In this document: one piece after another, positions 17,811 through 30,125 of the stretch
How positions within the stretch are numbered: position 1 is the stretch's first letter
How the letters are laid out: the number at the start of each line of letters is the position of its first letter
Assembly: GCF_041260155.1 (NCBI RefSeq)
Contig: NC_091930.1
Coordinates: 43,033,096-43,097,095 of the forward strand
Source: Ptychodera flava
Lineage: Eukaryota; Hemichordata; Enteropneusta; Ptychoderidae
Direction of reading: 5' to 3'
DNA: 64,000 nt
The notes under the pieces: model-generated
Told to the model about the DNA's origin: nothing
The model's database searches: none
What the model saw: the letters and a program-made list of their open reading frames with translations, nothing else
Program-made: the position numbers and the translations under genes

Positions 17811-18249
17811 TATGTAAATTATAGTGCCAAAATAAACCCCAGGCAATAAACGTTGCTTGATACGCAACTTCTCTACTAGTAAGGTTCACCTAAGGACAAT
17901 GACCTGACTATCACAGTGTAAGTCAAAGAAGTGATATATGTCGGTTGCAAGTCTCAGAGAAACTACAATTCGCCAATAATGGTTGTATATTTTTATTGTA
18001 GTTATCAAAAAAGCCTTAATACATGCCTTATTACATCTGGGAAAAAATGTTTTAAATTACAGAAGCCAATAGAATATTGAACATTGATCATACATTGTCA
18101 TTATCATGTGTCTAGGTGGATACTAGAACTGTAAATTCCCCACTTCTATCATGTGCAGACATTTTCTTTTTTAAAGGCAATGTGAAAGTCAGTTTGTACA
18201 AAGATAACAAATCTTTTGTATGCTATAAAGCTGGGTAGTACCTTTTTAC

Positions 18250-18450
18250 TACCACTTTCTGCATAGATTTAACACAGGGATGACGGCCATCTTGACTTTT
18301 AAATATCGGCAAATCTTAAGTAATTCGTTTCTATAGTTTTTAAGAACTTTGCATGATCACCCACGATTTCTATTTTTAGTTTTGGAGAACTTTGTTTTGG
18401 AATTTTCCATGATAAAATTTTAAGCACATTTTTAAAGCTATTTTTTTCAA
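18250..18450 (-). mobile_element. Diverged family A relative, no clear ends
   Basis: Reverse-complemented, it contains CTAAAAATAGAAATCGTGGG, ACTTAAGATTTGCCGATATT and GATGGCCGTCATCCCTGTGT, in the order found in family A. It lies 600 bases from a similar copy in the same orientation. Confidence 0.55.
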
Positions 18451-19376
18451 TTATGCGTTGCACATTTTCTTCACATGCAACTAAATGGAGACTCCATTTA
18501 ATAATAAATCTTAACTATTGTCTTACAAATTCTGACCTACTGTCATTAGATTATGGATTGGTATGATTGCGATTATCTTAACTGCATACGAAGGACTGTC
18601 CTTACAGAGACCTACTGACGGAATAGAATGCAATTGGACAAGCGATATTTCAGATAAGGACAATGACACACTAATACACCATCAAGTAACACGGTTAAAG
18701 CAAACAAATTATTAACTTCTTCGTCGACAAAATACACGAGAAACCATTTTATCTAGCCAAAACAATGTCACAGCGGCGACTACGAACAAAACTCACAGTT
18801 TAAGTAAGTGTGGTGATAGTTTGACAAACGGAAACGAACGCAAAATCTTCGCCAACTTCAGACAACTAAATTCGAAACTATTCTTTAATTATTTGAGAAA
18901 TAGAGCAAATACAAAAGCCTTTGTCAACTTCTTTCCAGTTTAGCATCGACAATGAAAATATTCTGTGAAATGTTAGAAATTATCCTCCTTACTTGCAGAC
19001 ATTATAGGGTGGATGTGGTTTTTCATTGATAAACAGAGAAGCCTATCCTCTTTTCAGTGTCCAGTCAAAGGGTAGAAGGGTATCAATGAGAGACAATACA
19101 AGTTAAAAGGAATTGATTTGTCATTTGGCAATTTCTGCCTTGGGTTCAGTAATTCCCAAACTTGCAGAAGCATATGTGTGATCTTTGAAACTATAAGCGG
19201 TGGGATAAAGAACCTGATACTACTCAATCGAATGACTTCAATTTCTTTTATCCTCGTGGGTCGTAGAATAATGATTCTGCTATTTGTTTTTTCCTTGCGA
19301 GCTAGTTGAGTCTAAAAATTCCAGATTTTGCCATAAGCCATCGCTGAACTAATTCCCGCGGGAAGAGATATGCTTA

Positions 19377-22300
19377 TTAGTTCACGTCGATGGTCAGCCG
19401 GACGCTGTCCTCTCGTGCGAGATTACAGCTGCAATGACATTCCTTACGAGTGTTGTCAGCGAATTGGAAAACGACCAGGAGCTGGGACAGCGTCGTCGGA
19501 AACCACCAGTAGGAAAGCAGCTCGGGCCTGATGCAGTACTGCGGTGGAGCCAGCCAACCATCGGTACTGGCCTGTGGCAGGAACAGTAAGTAAGCGCCTA
19601 CAGGGAGGAAGATGTGAATGCATGTTTACTAAAAGCGGTTCCAACGTCAATAACCGGATACTGAAATTATCTTACCGCAACGAGAACGTTAAAAAAGCAA
19701 AAAAAAAAAAAAAAAAGAAAAAAGGAAAAAAAAGAATACAACAGTTTCCGAAAGGTACATGTGATTAAAATTACGACTTGACATTTGCAGTGACCTTATC
19801 TAATAATCAATCCAGAAACAACACTGACTTCTGTTAAGAGAGAGTCAATCGAAAACGAATCAATATTTCCCGTAAAGTTGAATATTCGCGGTTAATGCCA
19901 AGTTGCTTGCCAGATTGGAGATAAACCGCCATCGTATGGAACATAACTCAGCAATGCAATTAATTTTACATAGTGAAAATGGCAAATAAACGAACCAGAA
20001 TAGTGGGAAATGTACGTAGCATACTAATATGGAACTAACTGCAATTTCAAATTGATATTCCTGGCATAAGATTTATTATATCCTGTATATTGATGGCGCA
20101 AATACAGCGATCTGATCGGTCGAGACGTGAAAAGAACCGTGGTATCTTTGCAGTATCGCATGGTTGGCACACGTGCGAGCTCTCGGCATGATATGAGCAA
20201 AAATTCCTTTTTGACGTTCTACACTAGAATTTACTCATACTGTTACATAGCAATAAATCACATCGATTTTGACCAGTTCGCTTCATATATGCACTCGCTA
20301 TCGCTCGTGCAACTGAACTCGTGCAACTGAACTCGTGCTTGTGAACTGGTCAAAATCTTGCTGATGTACAATCGCTAGGTGTGCTGCATTGCTTAAACAC
20401 AACTGGGCATAAACTACTTCTTAACTTTGCTTAAACTTTCCACAGGGAATTGTTTTAATATTAGAATAAAAATTAGGGTTCAGAACACAAAAGTTGTTGT
20501 TGGAAAAACAAAAATTGTAATTTTTACAAGCAATTAATATTCAAAATGGCCGCCATCCCTGTATTTACTCAATGAAGTGTGATGGTAAGTCGTTCTGGAT
20601 GAATTAACTCCCCTGCGGGTTGAACAAGTTAAATGTGTCTATTGTTCCGAGGGATAACAACTCAAGATGAAACCTCTATGAGTATCAGGATTTTGTGTCA
20701 AAATATGCCATCATGAAGACTGTACAGATGAACCATCTATGGTTTGCCAATTGTTAATTTTCCTGGTTCAAGTAATAGAGAGTTCGTGTTGAAAATGGTA
20801 ATGTTAATTCACGCAGTAATTTTAAGAATACAATAAGGTGCCTTTCCAAAATTGTGCCAATTTAACCCAATGAACTGCTACCTGTTTATGTTACCAATAC
20901 CTGTAAAATCTACATGTATGGCAATAAATAAATAAATAAATAAAAAACAAACAGTACTTACCATTGGCCATCAGATAGGTAAACAACCCAAGCATAGATA
21001 TGGATAACAGAACGGCGTATCTGGCCATCGTCGAATTTTTCCAGCTTAACGTTCCGTTCCAAAAGAGGTAGACGTATTTAACGTTGGTGACAAATCCCAA
21101 CGCACCACTGAACACGAAAATGTAGACACGACCAGTAGTCCATGGCAAGTTTTTCTGTACGAAACACCTGTTGAGATATGTGAAATACATGGTGCAATCA
21201 GTAGCTGGACATTGTTACGAGACGCAGATTCTGTTTGTCGTTCGAAATCCTTTTACACACTGCAGACACAAAGAAGAAGTTTCAGGCCAAACATTTTTTT
21301 TTTTTTTTCTTTGCTGGCCATGTAGATAACAAGTCATTGCTCATCGTGGCGTGATGTCAGTTTTCGGTCATTGTGTTAGAGCATAAAAAGTAATAGGTAT
21401 ATTTATGGATAATTTCAACTTGAAATGCATACAGGCCTTTATTGACTGAACGGCTTTTTTCCAGTTCTCACTAAATCTACTGTGATCGATATCAAGGGCA
21501 GCCACTTACTCGATTTAGAGAATTATTACACTTATCAAGTATTCACGTACTTCGACTACCCCCGTACTTATATAAAACTTTTGACTCCCGCCGACAAATT
21601 TTCCCTCTCAAAACAAATAAACCTCAAGATTGCCCTATCCTAAAAGATAAAATTGCAGACTGATCACTCCAAGCTCCTGAAAGCTCACCAATGCCACCCG
21701 TACCTGACACAGACCCATAAGGGAGCCGTCATTGTTTACGGCCTGGGGGTTGGAGGAATGTGAAGGTGGTTTCTCAAGAAGTTGAAAACTACAGGGGGTT
21801 ACTCAAAATTTGAAGAGAAAAAGGGGCTACTCAATTTTTTTTGGAAATATACTGACGCGTTGAGTATAGTTATTCAATGATACAAAATTAATAAAAAAAT
21901 GAAAAACACTACAAATGAAAAAGTGAATAATCTTGACTCAAATTTAGTGTATATATACTAAAGAGAGCTTATATTCAGAATCTTGTGGCGTCATGCCGTC
22001 AAATTATTATTGATAATCTATCCGATTATCCAGCAATTCTGTCCCTGATTTTCCTCTATCTTCAAAATTACTAGCATTGCCAAAACTTTAAAGGAATAGC
22101 AGTAATGTAGCCCCTACGGGCCTATAAGGGAGCCGTCATTATTGACGGCTTTGGGTTGAAGGAATGGTAAAGGTCAATAAAAAGGTGAAATATACAAAAG
22201 GGGTTGACTCAAAATTTGGAGGGGAAAAGGGGGGGCTACTCGTTTTTTGCATTTTTTTGGAAAAAACCGAACCGTTGACTGAATTTATGAAACGAAACGA

Positions 22301-24309
22301 AAGTGATATAAAAGAATAAAAAAATACAGATTAAAATGAGTAATGTAGCTTACATTAAGTATATCTATGTATAATATGTATAATAAAGACAGCTTAAATG
22401 ACAAGCCAATGAATTCTGTTTGTCTGTCTCTATGTATGTATGTATGTATGTATGTATGTATGTATGTATGTATGTATGTATGTATGTATGTATGTATGTA
22501 TGTATGTATATATGCTTGGATGTATATATATGTATCTATGTATGTGTATGTCTACGTATGTGTATATCTACTTATATATCACCATATATGTATGTCAATA
22601 TCGAAAACTTTCGGTCAAAAAGTCTTCTTCACTATAGTATAAAACCACTTGCCGAACTGTTTTAAAAAGTTCAAGTTGGTATGTATAGTCCAAAGGTTAA
22701 CCACTGGTAGGTTTGTTCAAATTGTGTTGAACTTTGTATATTTGTATTTTGTGTCATATTTTTAAAATATCTTCTCTTCAACTGCTGCGCAGATAGCTTT
22801 GAAGTTTGATGTCAAGGTCAATAGGTGATGTTTCAGATCAGCTTGAAGGTTAATAGGCGTTGATTTATATCAGTTTTGTTCAAATTGTGACAAAAACGGC
22901 AATATCGTATTTTGGGGACAATTTTTGCTTTTCTGGACTCTAAAATGCTACCCATCTCATATTTAATTCCCTGGTTCAATTGCAAAACTCGGGAACCGCT
23001 GCACATTTCACCTTTTTATTTGGCATGAGGGGCATGCTCACCTATAATGAGTATTTGTTCAAATGAAGTTATCATTTACCAAGTACGCTTATGAGCTGCC
23101 AAAGCATAAACATGGTGACAACCTCAATTACTATGAGTATGAATTATACATGTTGGGTATGATCTGTAGAGAAACAAAACATGACAAACACTTTCTTTTT
23201 ATATAGGGTACTCATTTTCTGTGAGAATGTGTAAAAGTAGGTAACTTTGCGGGGAATTTATCACAGTTTGGAGTTTCAAATTAAATTCGTTCGACCCCAA
23301 GGGTAAAGGGTAAATAATATGACAGCTCTCTGATGAGGTCAAGCAAACTGTGTACTCTATGATGTGCTCGGCTTTGCCTCGTACTTTATGTTGTGCAACG
23401 TTTCTTTTTTTCTAATACGGTTCTAATATGGGGTAACATTATTGCTTAATTTAACGGACGCCTAGTGTTGACTGAGCCTATACGAATTCAGTCGTCCACA
23501 TTTTGTCGATTGCTAGGCAACGGGCCGGCAAATAGCGTTATTGGATCCGCTTCGTAGGCTTCTTGTAATGGTTATAAGTTTAAATGAACAATTCAAGAAA
23601 CGCAGCCATCTTGACGGTCACCCAATGCCAGCAAGCCCCGCCACTAGACTTGAATTAGGTCAGAGTAAACCGTGACGACTGAAAATTGTATGCCCAGTGA
23701 ATGTGTACTCTACACTGTTTAGATAAAACCTAGGTGGCAGTAAACTTGTATCATTATTTACTTGAAAGGCATATGACCTATTTTAGTGCTCAATAAAGTT
23801 GATTGAATTGTGTGTTCTGGAACACAGTTGAAGATTACTTGCCCATTGCTATAGTGATGACCTCGATGGCAGAGAACACCAGGAGAAGACCGAATAAAAA
23901 CACTGAAAAAAGACCATAAAACAAAAGAAACATGAACGTCATACTTTCTTCCGTAAATATCAGGTTGTGCACATGTTTATGTTGCATAATACATCTTTCG
24001 TTATTTTCAGATATAGAGGGTATATACGGAATTCTTATTAGGTAGACAACCAAATGCATAGAAAATTGGACACCTAACTAAAAGAAAGTTCGCCTGTGTA
24101 AATGTGGATGTGACAAACGTCGTATTTGCCGAAGGACGATAGATTCCTGGGCGGATATGACATAAGTCGGCCAAGAAACGGTGTACGACCTTAGTACTGG
24201 TGGCAAACCCCCAAGCTTTGCCAAAAGTCCAACACTCACCGCTTCCTAATACTGACGTCTGCTTGTACGTGTTCCTTGAGTGAGGTGACTTTACATTGTA
24301 TTCGTCCAT
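19377..24309 (-). CDS. Unnamed four-helix membrane protein, four exons
   Basis: Exons 24309-24240, 23902-23839, 21167-20962 and 19597-19377 join in phases 1, 2 and 1 to give 186 residues. The donor of exon 2 is the GTAATC site that follows GGGCAA, chosen because it alone restores phase with exon 3. Residues 1-23 are a polar N-terminus (MDEYNVKSPH). Helix 1 is about residues 24-44 (VFLFGLLLVFSAIEVITIAM), helix 2 about 58-80 (GRVYIFVFSGALGFV), helix 3 about 95-120 (YAVLLSISMLGLFTYL) and helix 4 about 140-160 (LLSYWWFPTTLSQLLVVF). The tail has the cysteine cluster KECHCSC. NGT and NST sequons lie between helices 2 and 3. Size and layout resemble small tetraspan families such as MARVEL proteins, but I do not recognise a family motif. 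No breaks were seen. Confidence 0.75.
19690..19735. repeat. A-rich run
   Basis: A stretch of A runs broken by single G and C bases, located in the last intron of the four-helix gene on the antisense strand. It could be the tail of a retroposed sequence; no such element was recognised beside it. Confidence 0.7.
20266..20348. repeat. Short inverted repeat with a tandem octamer-like spacer
   Basis: ATTTTGACCAGTTC at 20266 faces GAACTGGTCAAAAT near 20335. Between them lie three direct copies of a CTCGTGCAACTGAA-like unit. It could form a hairpin in an intronic transcript. Confidence 0.6.
20430..20620 (+). mobile_element. Diverged family A relative in an intron
   Basis: The core CAATTAATATTCAAAATGGC followed by CGCCATCCCTGTATTTACTC matches family A. 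It lies in the last intron of the four-helix membrane gene. Confidence 0.5.
20905..20946 (+). repeat. (AATA)n tail, possible LINE 3' end
   Basis: GTAAAATCTACATGTATGGC leads into repeated AATA units. A similar junction (CTACAAAATGGCAATAAAGT then GAATGAATGG) occurs near 61355. Such short tandem tails are typical of CR1/L2-like LINE 3' ends. It ends 16 bases from the donor of exon 3 of the four-helix gene. Confidence 0.45.
21721..22395 (+). mobile_element. Two direct copies of a GGGAGCCGTCATT repeat end
   Basis: GGGAGCCGTCATTGTTTACG at 21721 and GGGAGCCGTCATTATTGACG at 22128 both follow TAA. Each is followed by a GGGGGTTACTCAAAATTTG-like line and a GGGGCTACTC line. Both point the same way and neither has a matching inverted end, so this is a tandem pair of partial elements. 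The end resembles the PIF-like element at 12118. Confidence 0.55.
22429..22510. repeat. (TATG)n microsatellite
   Basis: About 80 bases of a pure tetranucleotide repeat, followed by degenerate TATATG and TATGTGTATG units to about 22575. It lies in intron 2 of the four-helix gene. Confidence 0.95.
23320..23450. repeat. Diverged foldback related to 33571-33692
   Basis: It carries GTGCTCGGCTTTGCCTCGTA with flanks AAGCAAACTGTG and TTGTGCAACGTTTC, then ATATGGGGTAAC. These match the loop and arms of the hairpin at 33571-33692 in the same order but with many changes. Confidence 0.45.
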
Positions 24310-24789
24310 GATGTACCTTCTTCTAACTCAGACACGAATCAAATCTGCGATTCTTAAAAGTGAAATCTTTGCTCTTTTACGCAAATTTGAAGAGGTGGTA
24401 AGAATCTCGATTTCTCGCTTACCGATCACCTTTGATAATATGTGTGTGCTATCGGTCGGCAAAAACTTTGTTCCTCGTGTGTAGAGCGAGTAAAGGTATT
24501 CTAGCTTATGATGACACAACCTTCACCGTGACCCCGAAACGAGTCTTTCGCCTAATAGTGTTCCAAGTTAAGCGTCGGCGAATCACAAAAGCCTGGCGGC
24601 AGTACGGTGCAACACAATGCGAGCTAATCAGAATAGATTGAATATGCAAGTCTGGTGTTGAAAAGGCTATATACGCGATCAACTTGAATTCAAAAGCATG
24701 AGACGTGGCCTCACTGACATGAATGTACCTTGTTGAACTTTTGCATTCGTCATGGTTTTTTTTTCACTTCTGCTTGAGAAGACTGTAAA

Positions 24790-25008
24790 CACTGCATAAA
24801 AACCCTATAATACTTACTGTATTAACATGGATTATTGCCTGTATTTTAGCTGAAGAGTGCATATACAGATGAATACAGTCAAGAATCCATTTTTTGTATT
24901 CAGCAAGCCTGTATTCATGTGGATTCATGTGAATTCACGTGTATTACACTATAATAAAGGCAACTCATTAATGTGAATTTATCTGAATTATTGGGTTTTC
25001 ATGCAGTG
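24790..25008 (+). mobile_element. CACTG-ended MITE with 3-bp duplication, copy A
   Basis: The ends CACTGCATAAAAACCC and GGGTTTTCATGCAGTG are inverted copies. AAA flanks both sides (24787-24789 and 25009-25011). CACT(A/G) ends with 3-bp duplications are the signature of CACTA/EnSpm transposons. The 219-base body has no frame. A second full copy lies inverted at 40523-40738; fragments lie at 31401 and 54915. Confidence 0.75.
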
Positions 25009-25011
25009 AAA

Positions 25012-26899
25012 CAGTTCGGGAACTTACCGCTAAAGATAGAACATATCTTCACGTGACGTCTATATTTACCAGATACAGTATGTTTTTTCAAAACGAGGTA
25101 GGACAGCATGTGCTAATCTTGACTCGGAGGGGACGACTGCAAACGTTAAACAACACATCAAATACAGTTTGTTTTCCTCGCATCAGCTGTTTCTAGTAGA
25201 GCTTTGTGCAACTTGTTGCAACATTAGTAGCTTGAATTCTCTCGCGGAGCCTACATTTTGTTTTTTTACTGATGATAACGCCTAAGCTTGTAAGTGTGGT
25301 GATACTGACGTATCATCTACCTGGGGGAATTCATGCGATGAGGTACTGGACGATCAACAAAGCAGAGGCTCACAAGGAGCTAGACCGGTATGAGGAGGGT
25401 TTATTGACTTGATTTCACCATACAATAACGTGCCCAGCAGGATCGTATTCTGCTCTTTCTCATAAAATTCTCCCTTAAATGAGCGTAACTACAATCTAAT
25501 CATATTGATTTACTAAAATGGTCGTCCATTGGGCACAGATTGAAATATATTTCCATACAATGCTAAGGTCTGAAAATTACATCCAATGATTGGTTCGTAT
25601 TTAATTCAAGCAGGTTTTGTAACAGTCCTTGATTGTTCCTTAAGATACACTTTCTATTTAAGCTAGATATCTCCACAAGATAAAAAATTTGCTGAATCAC
25701 TGATACTCCTTGAACTTTGTTCATTTTGAAGTCCGTTAAAGTGCAAGGTGATTGACCGATAACAATGACTAATAAGATTCCGTAATCATTCGATAAATAA
25801 GAGTAAATAAAGATGAATATATCGATACATAAAAGAAAATAAGTATGAATATAATAAGTACATAATTCTTGCCTTGTAACAGTGGATGCGATGGAATCTG
25901 TACACGCGTTCCTATTTTGAGTAAACGCTGATCAAGCTTACTGGCCATTGCAACGTCAGTTGGAATGATCAGCCAAATTGAAAACACAAACAAACATGTA
26001 AATCATGTCTCCCGAAACTCTAGTTTGCAGGTCAGAGGAATTGTACACTTGAATATTTGCTTAAATGCGATAAAATTCAGAAAATTCTTTTTTTTTAAAT
26101 ACGAAAACAATGTCTAGAGTCCATGAGTTCTTCTAGGGTAGGTCGGCTAAACAGAAATATTTTGTTATACGGGCCAAATCTGTGAAGCTCATCGTTTTCC
26201 GAAGAAACACACTGCATTTGCGCGTTGTTCAGAAGCATGCGTACATGGAAGGACTGACTGTACCCTGGGGGAATGGCCTACAATTCCAAATGACCCTCCA
26301 GGGAATATTTCTTTACGCGTGCACCCTTGTGTTGACAGGCCGCTCGCGTTGAGCAGTGGTGGGAGCGCAACCGATGTTTAATACAGTGTTTTGCGCCGCA
26401 AATGGACGGAAGGCGAAATTTGTACTTCCACTGCATTTAAGTTCATTAATTCTACACAAAACAAGACGTTGGCTTGGACAACTCACTTTTTCATTAATTT
26501 ATGAGCAAGGATTGCTGAACCAGCCACATATTTGACCTTTTTTTTAGTAGGAAGTCGTCTTTTACTAGGTTCACCTATATCAATCGACATCACCGAAGCG
26601 GTTTGAACAAATATTGTTGTTACAATAAATGTAGACTCTATTTATCATCACAGCTACCTGCTGTGTGGACGTAACTGTCTTACACAGTTGTCTATGACTC
26701 GTCCAGTAGCATTCTAGGTAAAAAAGGTGGAGTTTAATAAATATTTGCCCATCTTGAACGCTTTACTCCTGCTGTATTGGTTTCAAAAATACTGTTCTTT
26801 TGATTATGACAATAAGGTACTTTGAAGATTTTTCCCTTGCTCAGTACATCTGCTAAAAATGGAATTGCCTTGGTATTATGACGACGTCAAATTTAGACC
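25012..26899. other. Spacer, no gene recognised
   Basis: AT-rich sequence upstream of the four-helix gene. The longest frames lack domains and splice context. No repeat ends were found. Confidence 0.5.
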
Positions 26900-28432
26900 C
26901 AAATTTACGGAAGCGTATTCGTGCCATTTTTGTAAGCAAAAAAAATAAAAAAATCTCGTAATTACGAGTTTTTGATTCTCGTAATTACGAGTTTTTGATT
27001 CTCGTAATTACGAGTTTTTAAATCTCGTAATTACGAATTTTAAAATCTCGTAATTACGAGTTTTTAATTCTCGTATTTACGAGTTTTTGATTCTCGTAAT
27101 TACGAGTTTTAAATCTCGTAATTACGAGAATCAAAAACTCGTAATTACGAGTTTTTGATTCTCGTAATTACGAGTTTTTGATTCTCCTAATTACGAGATT
27201 TTGGTTCTGCTAATTATGAGATTTTAATTCTCGACATCACCTTTCTTGTGATATTTCTGCTCAGCAAATAATATTTGCGTGGGCTTCTTGGGGTTTTGTT
27301 TATTTAACACTTCTGTAGCGTCTATTTGTAGCCGACTTCTATCTCGTTTTTATGACACTTGATGAAAGAGAACTCAACACGCTTCAAAGGGACGTGTCCT
27401 ACCATGCTGGCCATTTGATTATTTCTCATAATATGTAGTAAAATCAAGGCTCATAATTAAGAGAGTCAGAAACTAGTAATCAAGAGAATTGAAATCTCGT
27501 AATTACGAGAATCAAAAACTCGTAATTACGAGAATCAAAAACTCGTAATTACGAGAATCAAAAACTCGTAATTACGAGAATCAAAAACTCGTAATTACGA
27601 GAATCAAAAACTCGTAATTACGAGAATCAAAACTCGTAATTACGAGATTTTTTTAATTTTTTTTTCTTACAAAAATGGCACGAATACGCTTCCGTACGAA
27701 GGGGTGTTAGAAGATGTCGGTTGTTCGTCATAATTTCTAGTGCAAACCCAACATGATGGCAACTGCCAATCTATGCTGGATGTAAAAAAATAACATCACA
27801 TCGGCAGGTATTCGGAGTTCGGGGATTATCTCCTGAGGCGGGGAGGGGGTGTTTATCAGGTTGTGAGACTCTAATAAAGGTGTTGACAGATGTGAAATAT
27901 TTGCATAATGTCATACTATTGATATTTCACCCTAAAAAGAATGTTTATCCAGCCAGACAAAATCTACACGCTATTATACTTGACTTTTGATCTAATGGAT
28001 AACATACTGAATATTTACAATTGTAGCCATGTAACAGTCCAAAGTTCATTATTTATTCATCTACGAGTGTATTATAATTGCTTACTACACCTTATAAATC
28101 AAGATAATACCATATTGAAAACACCATATTGAAAACACTATATCCTCGTTGAACAATAACCAACAATATGTATGAGAAATAAAAGCTCAAAACTATATAA
28201 GGACTGAGTTATTAAGGATTGTCTAATAACTAAGAGAATCAGAGCTTATAGTGTCGAGAATCAAAAACTCGTAATTACGAGAATAAAAACTCGTAATTAC
28301 GAGATTTTAATTCTCGTAATTACGAGAATTGAAAACTCGTAATTACGAGAATCAAAAACTCGTAATTACGAGAATCAAAAACTCGTAATTTTTTCTTTGA
28401 AAAAATGGCACGAATACGCTTCCGTACAAATT
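26900..28432. mobile_element. Transposon built of CTCGTAATTACGAG palindromes, with CAAATT duplication
   Basis: The left end TACGGAAGCGTATTCGTGCC starts at 26906 and its inverted copy ends at 28426. CAAATT lies directly outside both (26900-26905 and 28427-28432), a perfect 6-bp duplication. A third copy of the end, in the same orientation as the right one, lies inside at about 27670-27696. Three arrays (about 26962-27230, 27495-27650, 28250-28390) consist of the 14-base palindrome CTCGTAATTACGAG spaced by TTTTTGATT or AATCAAAAA. Between them are AT-rich spacers without genes. Palindrome arrays next to the ends recall subterminal transposase-binding repeats of hAT-like elements, but the superfamily is not certain. 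Confidence 0.8.
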
Positions 28433-29085
28433 AAACTGTTTTTTTTTATCACTAAGATAGAGTCTTTTTCCCGTATGTGACTTGGATCGTTTTGAATGAT
28501 AGACTGTAACGTTGACGTAGAAGTACGTCATGTAATATAATACACATTTCATCTTGAATCGATGGACCGGTAATTCACCAGTATGTTTCGATGAAACACT
28601 CTCACAAGTTGCCATGATTAGCTAAAAAAGAAGAATGCCTAATTTTGATAAATCTTTCTGGAAATGAAGACTAAATACCAAGTATTTTGCTTAGAGCAGA
28701 CAAGAACAGACGTAATTCACTAAGTCTCTAGGACAAGCCTATAGTTGTCTTTACCACTTGCGCTACTGTGACCTCGACCTCCTCACCACAGTATTACAAA
28801 ATTAGGCCACTACAATCGATGATGACTTCAAAAGAAATCAGGGTGTGTACATTTCGACAGAACAAAGTGGCCAACGAAAGTTATCAGACGTGCTTCAATA
28901 TTGGATACTTTCCTACAGTCTGTCCGAGCACCTCGACTACGTTAATATGAAAAGTTGTTAACTAAGATCTGGCTTGAATAAGTAATTTGATTCTTTCAGG
29001 GTAATCTTAGTCACATCCTTGAATATGGCGTGTTGGTGAACTGATCTCTTCCGCGCTGGGTCAAGTTAGAGATGTCACAGACGCT

Positions 29086-29449
29086 TTAAGGTAGAATGCA
29101 CCTCGTAAAGTTGAGATAAAACTGTTGCTCAAACTTTTCTTAAGGAATCATTCAAACATTCCCTTTCAAAATCAATGATAAAAATCGGGGGTCACATGCA
29201 AGTTTGGTACTAGAGAAACAAATAACCCAAGATTAAGCAACATTTACAATTCAAAACGGTCGCCATGCCTGTGTTACCTCTGTCGAGAAAAATTGAAATT
29301 TTCCAATTTTGAAAAACTAAACCGGTGTAAAGTTTCCATCTACCAAGAGCTTTAAAATAAACCCCCACAAGTGATATACTAGTAGCATAAGAGAATGGGT
29401 AAAGTTTGAGAGTCCGAATATCTGTCCCCGAGGCGCGCTTTATCTTAAT
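29086..29449 (+). mobile_element. TTAA-flanked MITE, family A, copy 2
   Basis: It starts TTAAGGTAGAATGCACCTCG and ends GAGGCGCGCTTTATCTTAA. The body carries GAGAAACAAATAACCCAAGA and AAACGGTCGCCATGCCTGTG, aligned with the copies at 4712 and 47789. Confidence 0.8.
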
Positions 29450-29971
29450 GAAACGCAACTATCAATATGGGCGGAAGCTGAGGTGAAAGCCTACCTTGAT
29501 CAACTTGAGATTACTTTGGGAATAAAGACTGAACACGAAGCGTTTTACTTCAAGCAGCCAAGAAAATAGAGCATGATTCCCTAATCTTTAGCCTTTCCAG
29601 TCAATTTAGGCAGTAAGGGCAGTTAGAGGTCATTTGTGCTTGACACGTTCACAATAATGAATCACACACGATATGCATTTTCCATTTACAATGGCTTCAA
29701 TAGCAATCACTGGCTGTATCATTGCCTGCGTCATGATACAAAACTTTTGACAAAACCAACTTTATGACAAAAGTACTTTTGAAAGTTTTAACATCGAAAA
29801 ATATAACCTGAACGGTTATCATTTGTACATAAAACCACATGACAGAATTTCTCGCTGGAAGTAGGGTTTAAGTGTATCTTTCCCCCACCCCCGCCCGACA
29901 AACAAACACACAATAAAAACTTATCGGTTGAAGGCTGATTTGAGTAAATATAACACCAATTGAAACCAACT

Positions 29972-30125
29972 TGGGATAATTGGATCTTCATATTTTTAAA
30001 ATTTCTCAAAAGTGTTTGGTGCCATATGGCTGAATGTCTCAATATATAAAATTACTCATAAAAACAAGTGTGTAACGTAAAAAGAAAAACAGATTAGCTT
30101 ACATTTGCAGATTTTAAAGACATTT
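29972..30125. repeat. Dispersed repeat, GGGATAATTGGA family, copy 3
   Basis: GGGATAATTGGATCTTCATA, GGTGCCATATGGCTGAATG and GTGTAACGTAAAAAGAAAAA match copies 1 and 2 in order. No ends were defined. Confidence 0.6.

Larger units (their letters stand above)
16791..19376. other. Spacer with diverged family A transposon relatives
   Basis: No gene recognised. Two minus-strand segments, about 17610-17810 and 18250-18450, match the body of the TTAA family A element, including the core AATGGCCGCCATCCCTGTGT and AAAATCAAGAATAGAAAT, but lack its ends. Confidence 0.5.

Noticed and set aside
22367-22665. Overlapping frames of Met-Tyr-Val-Cys repeats
   Set aside because: They are the translation of the TATG microsatellite in three frames.
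23329-23360. CTGATGAG motif as a ribozyme core
   Set aside because: No matching GAAAC segment and no three-stem layout around it.
26955-28390. CRISPR-like array of repeated palindromes
   Set aside because: The spacers are only short T- or A-rich joins of near-constant sequence, the host is eukaryotic, and the arrays lie inside inverted ends with a target duplication.
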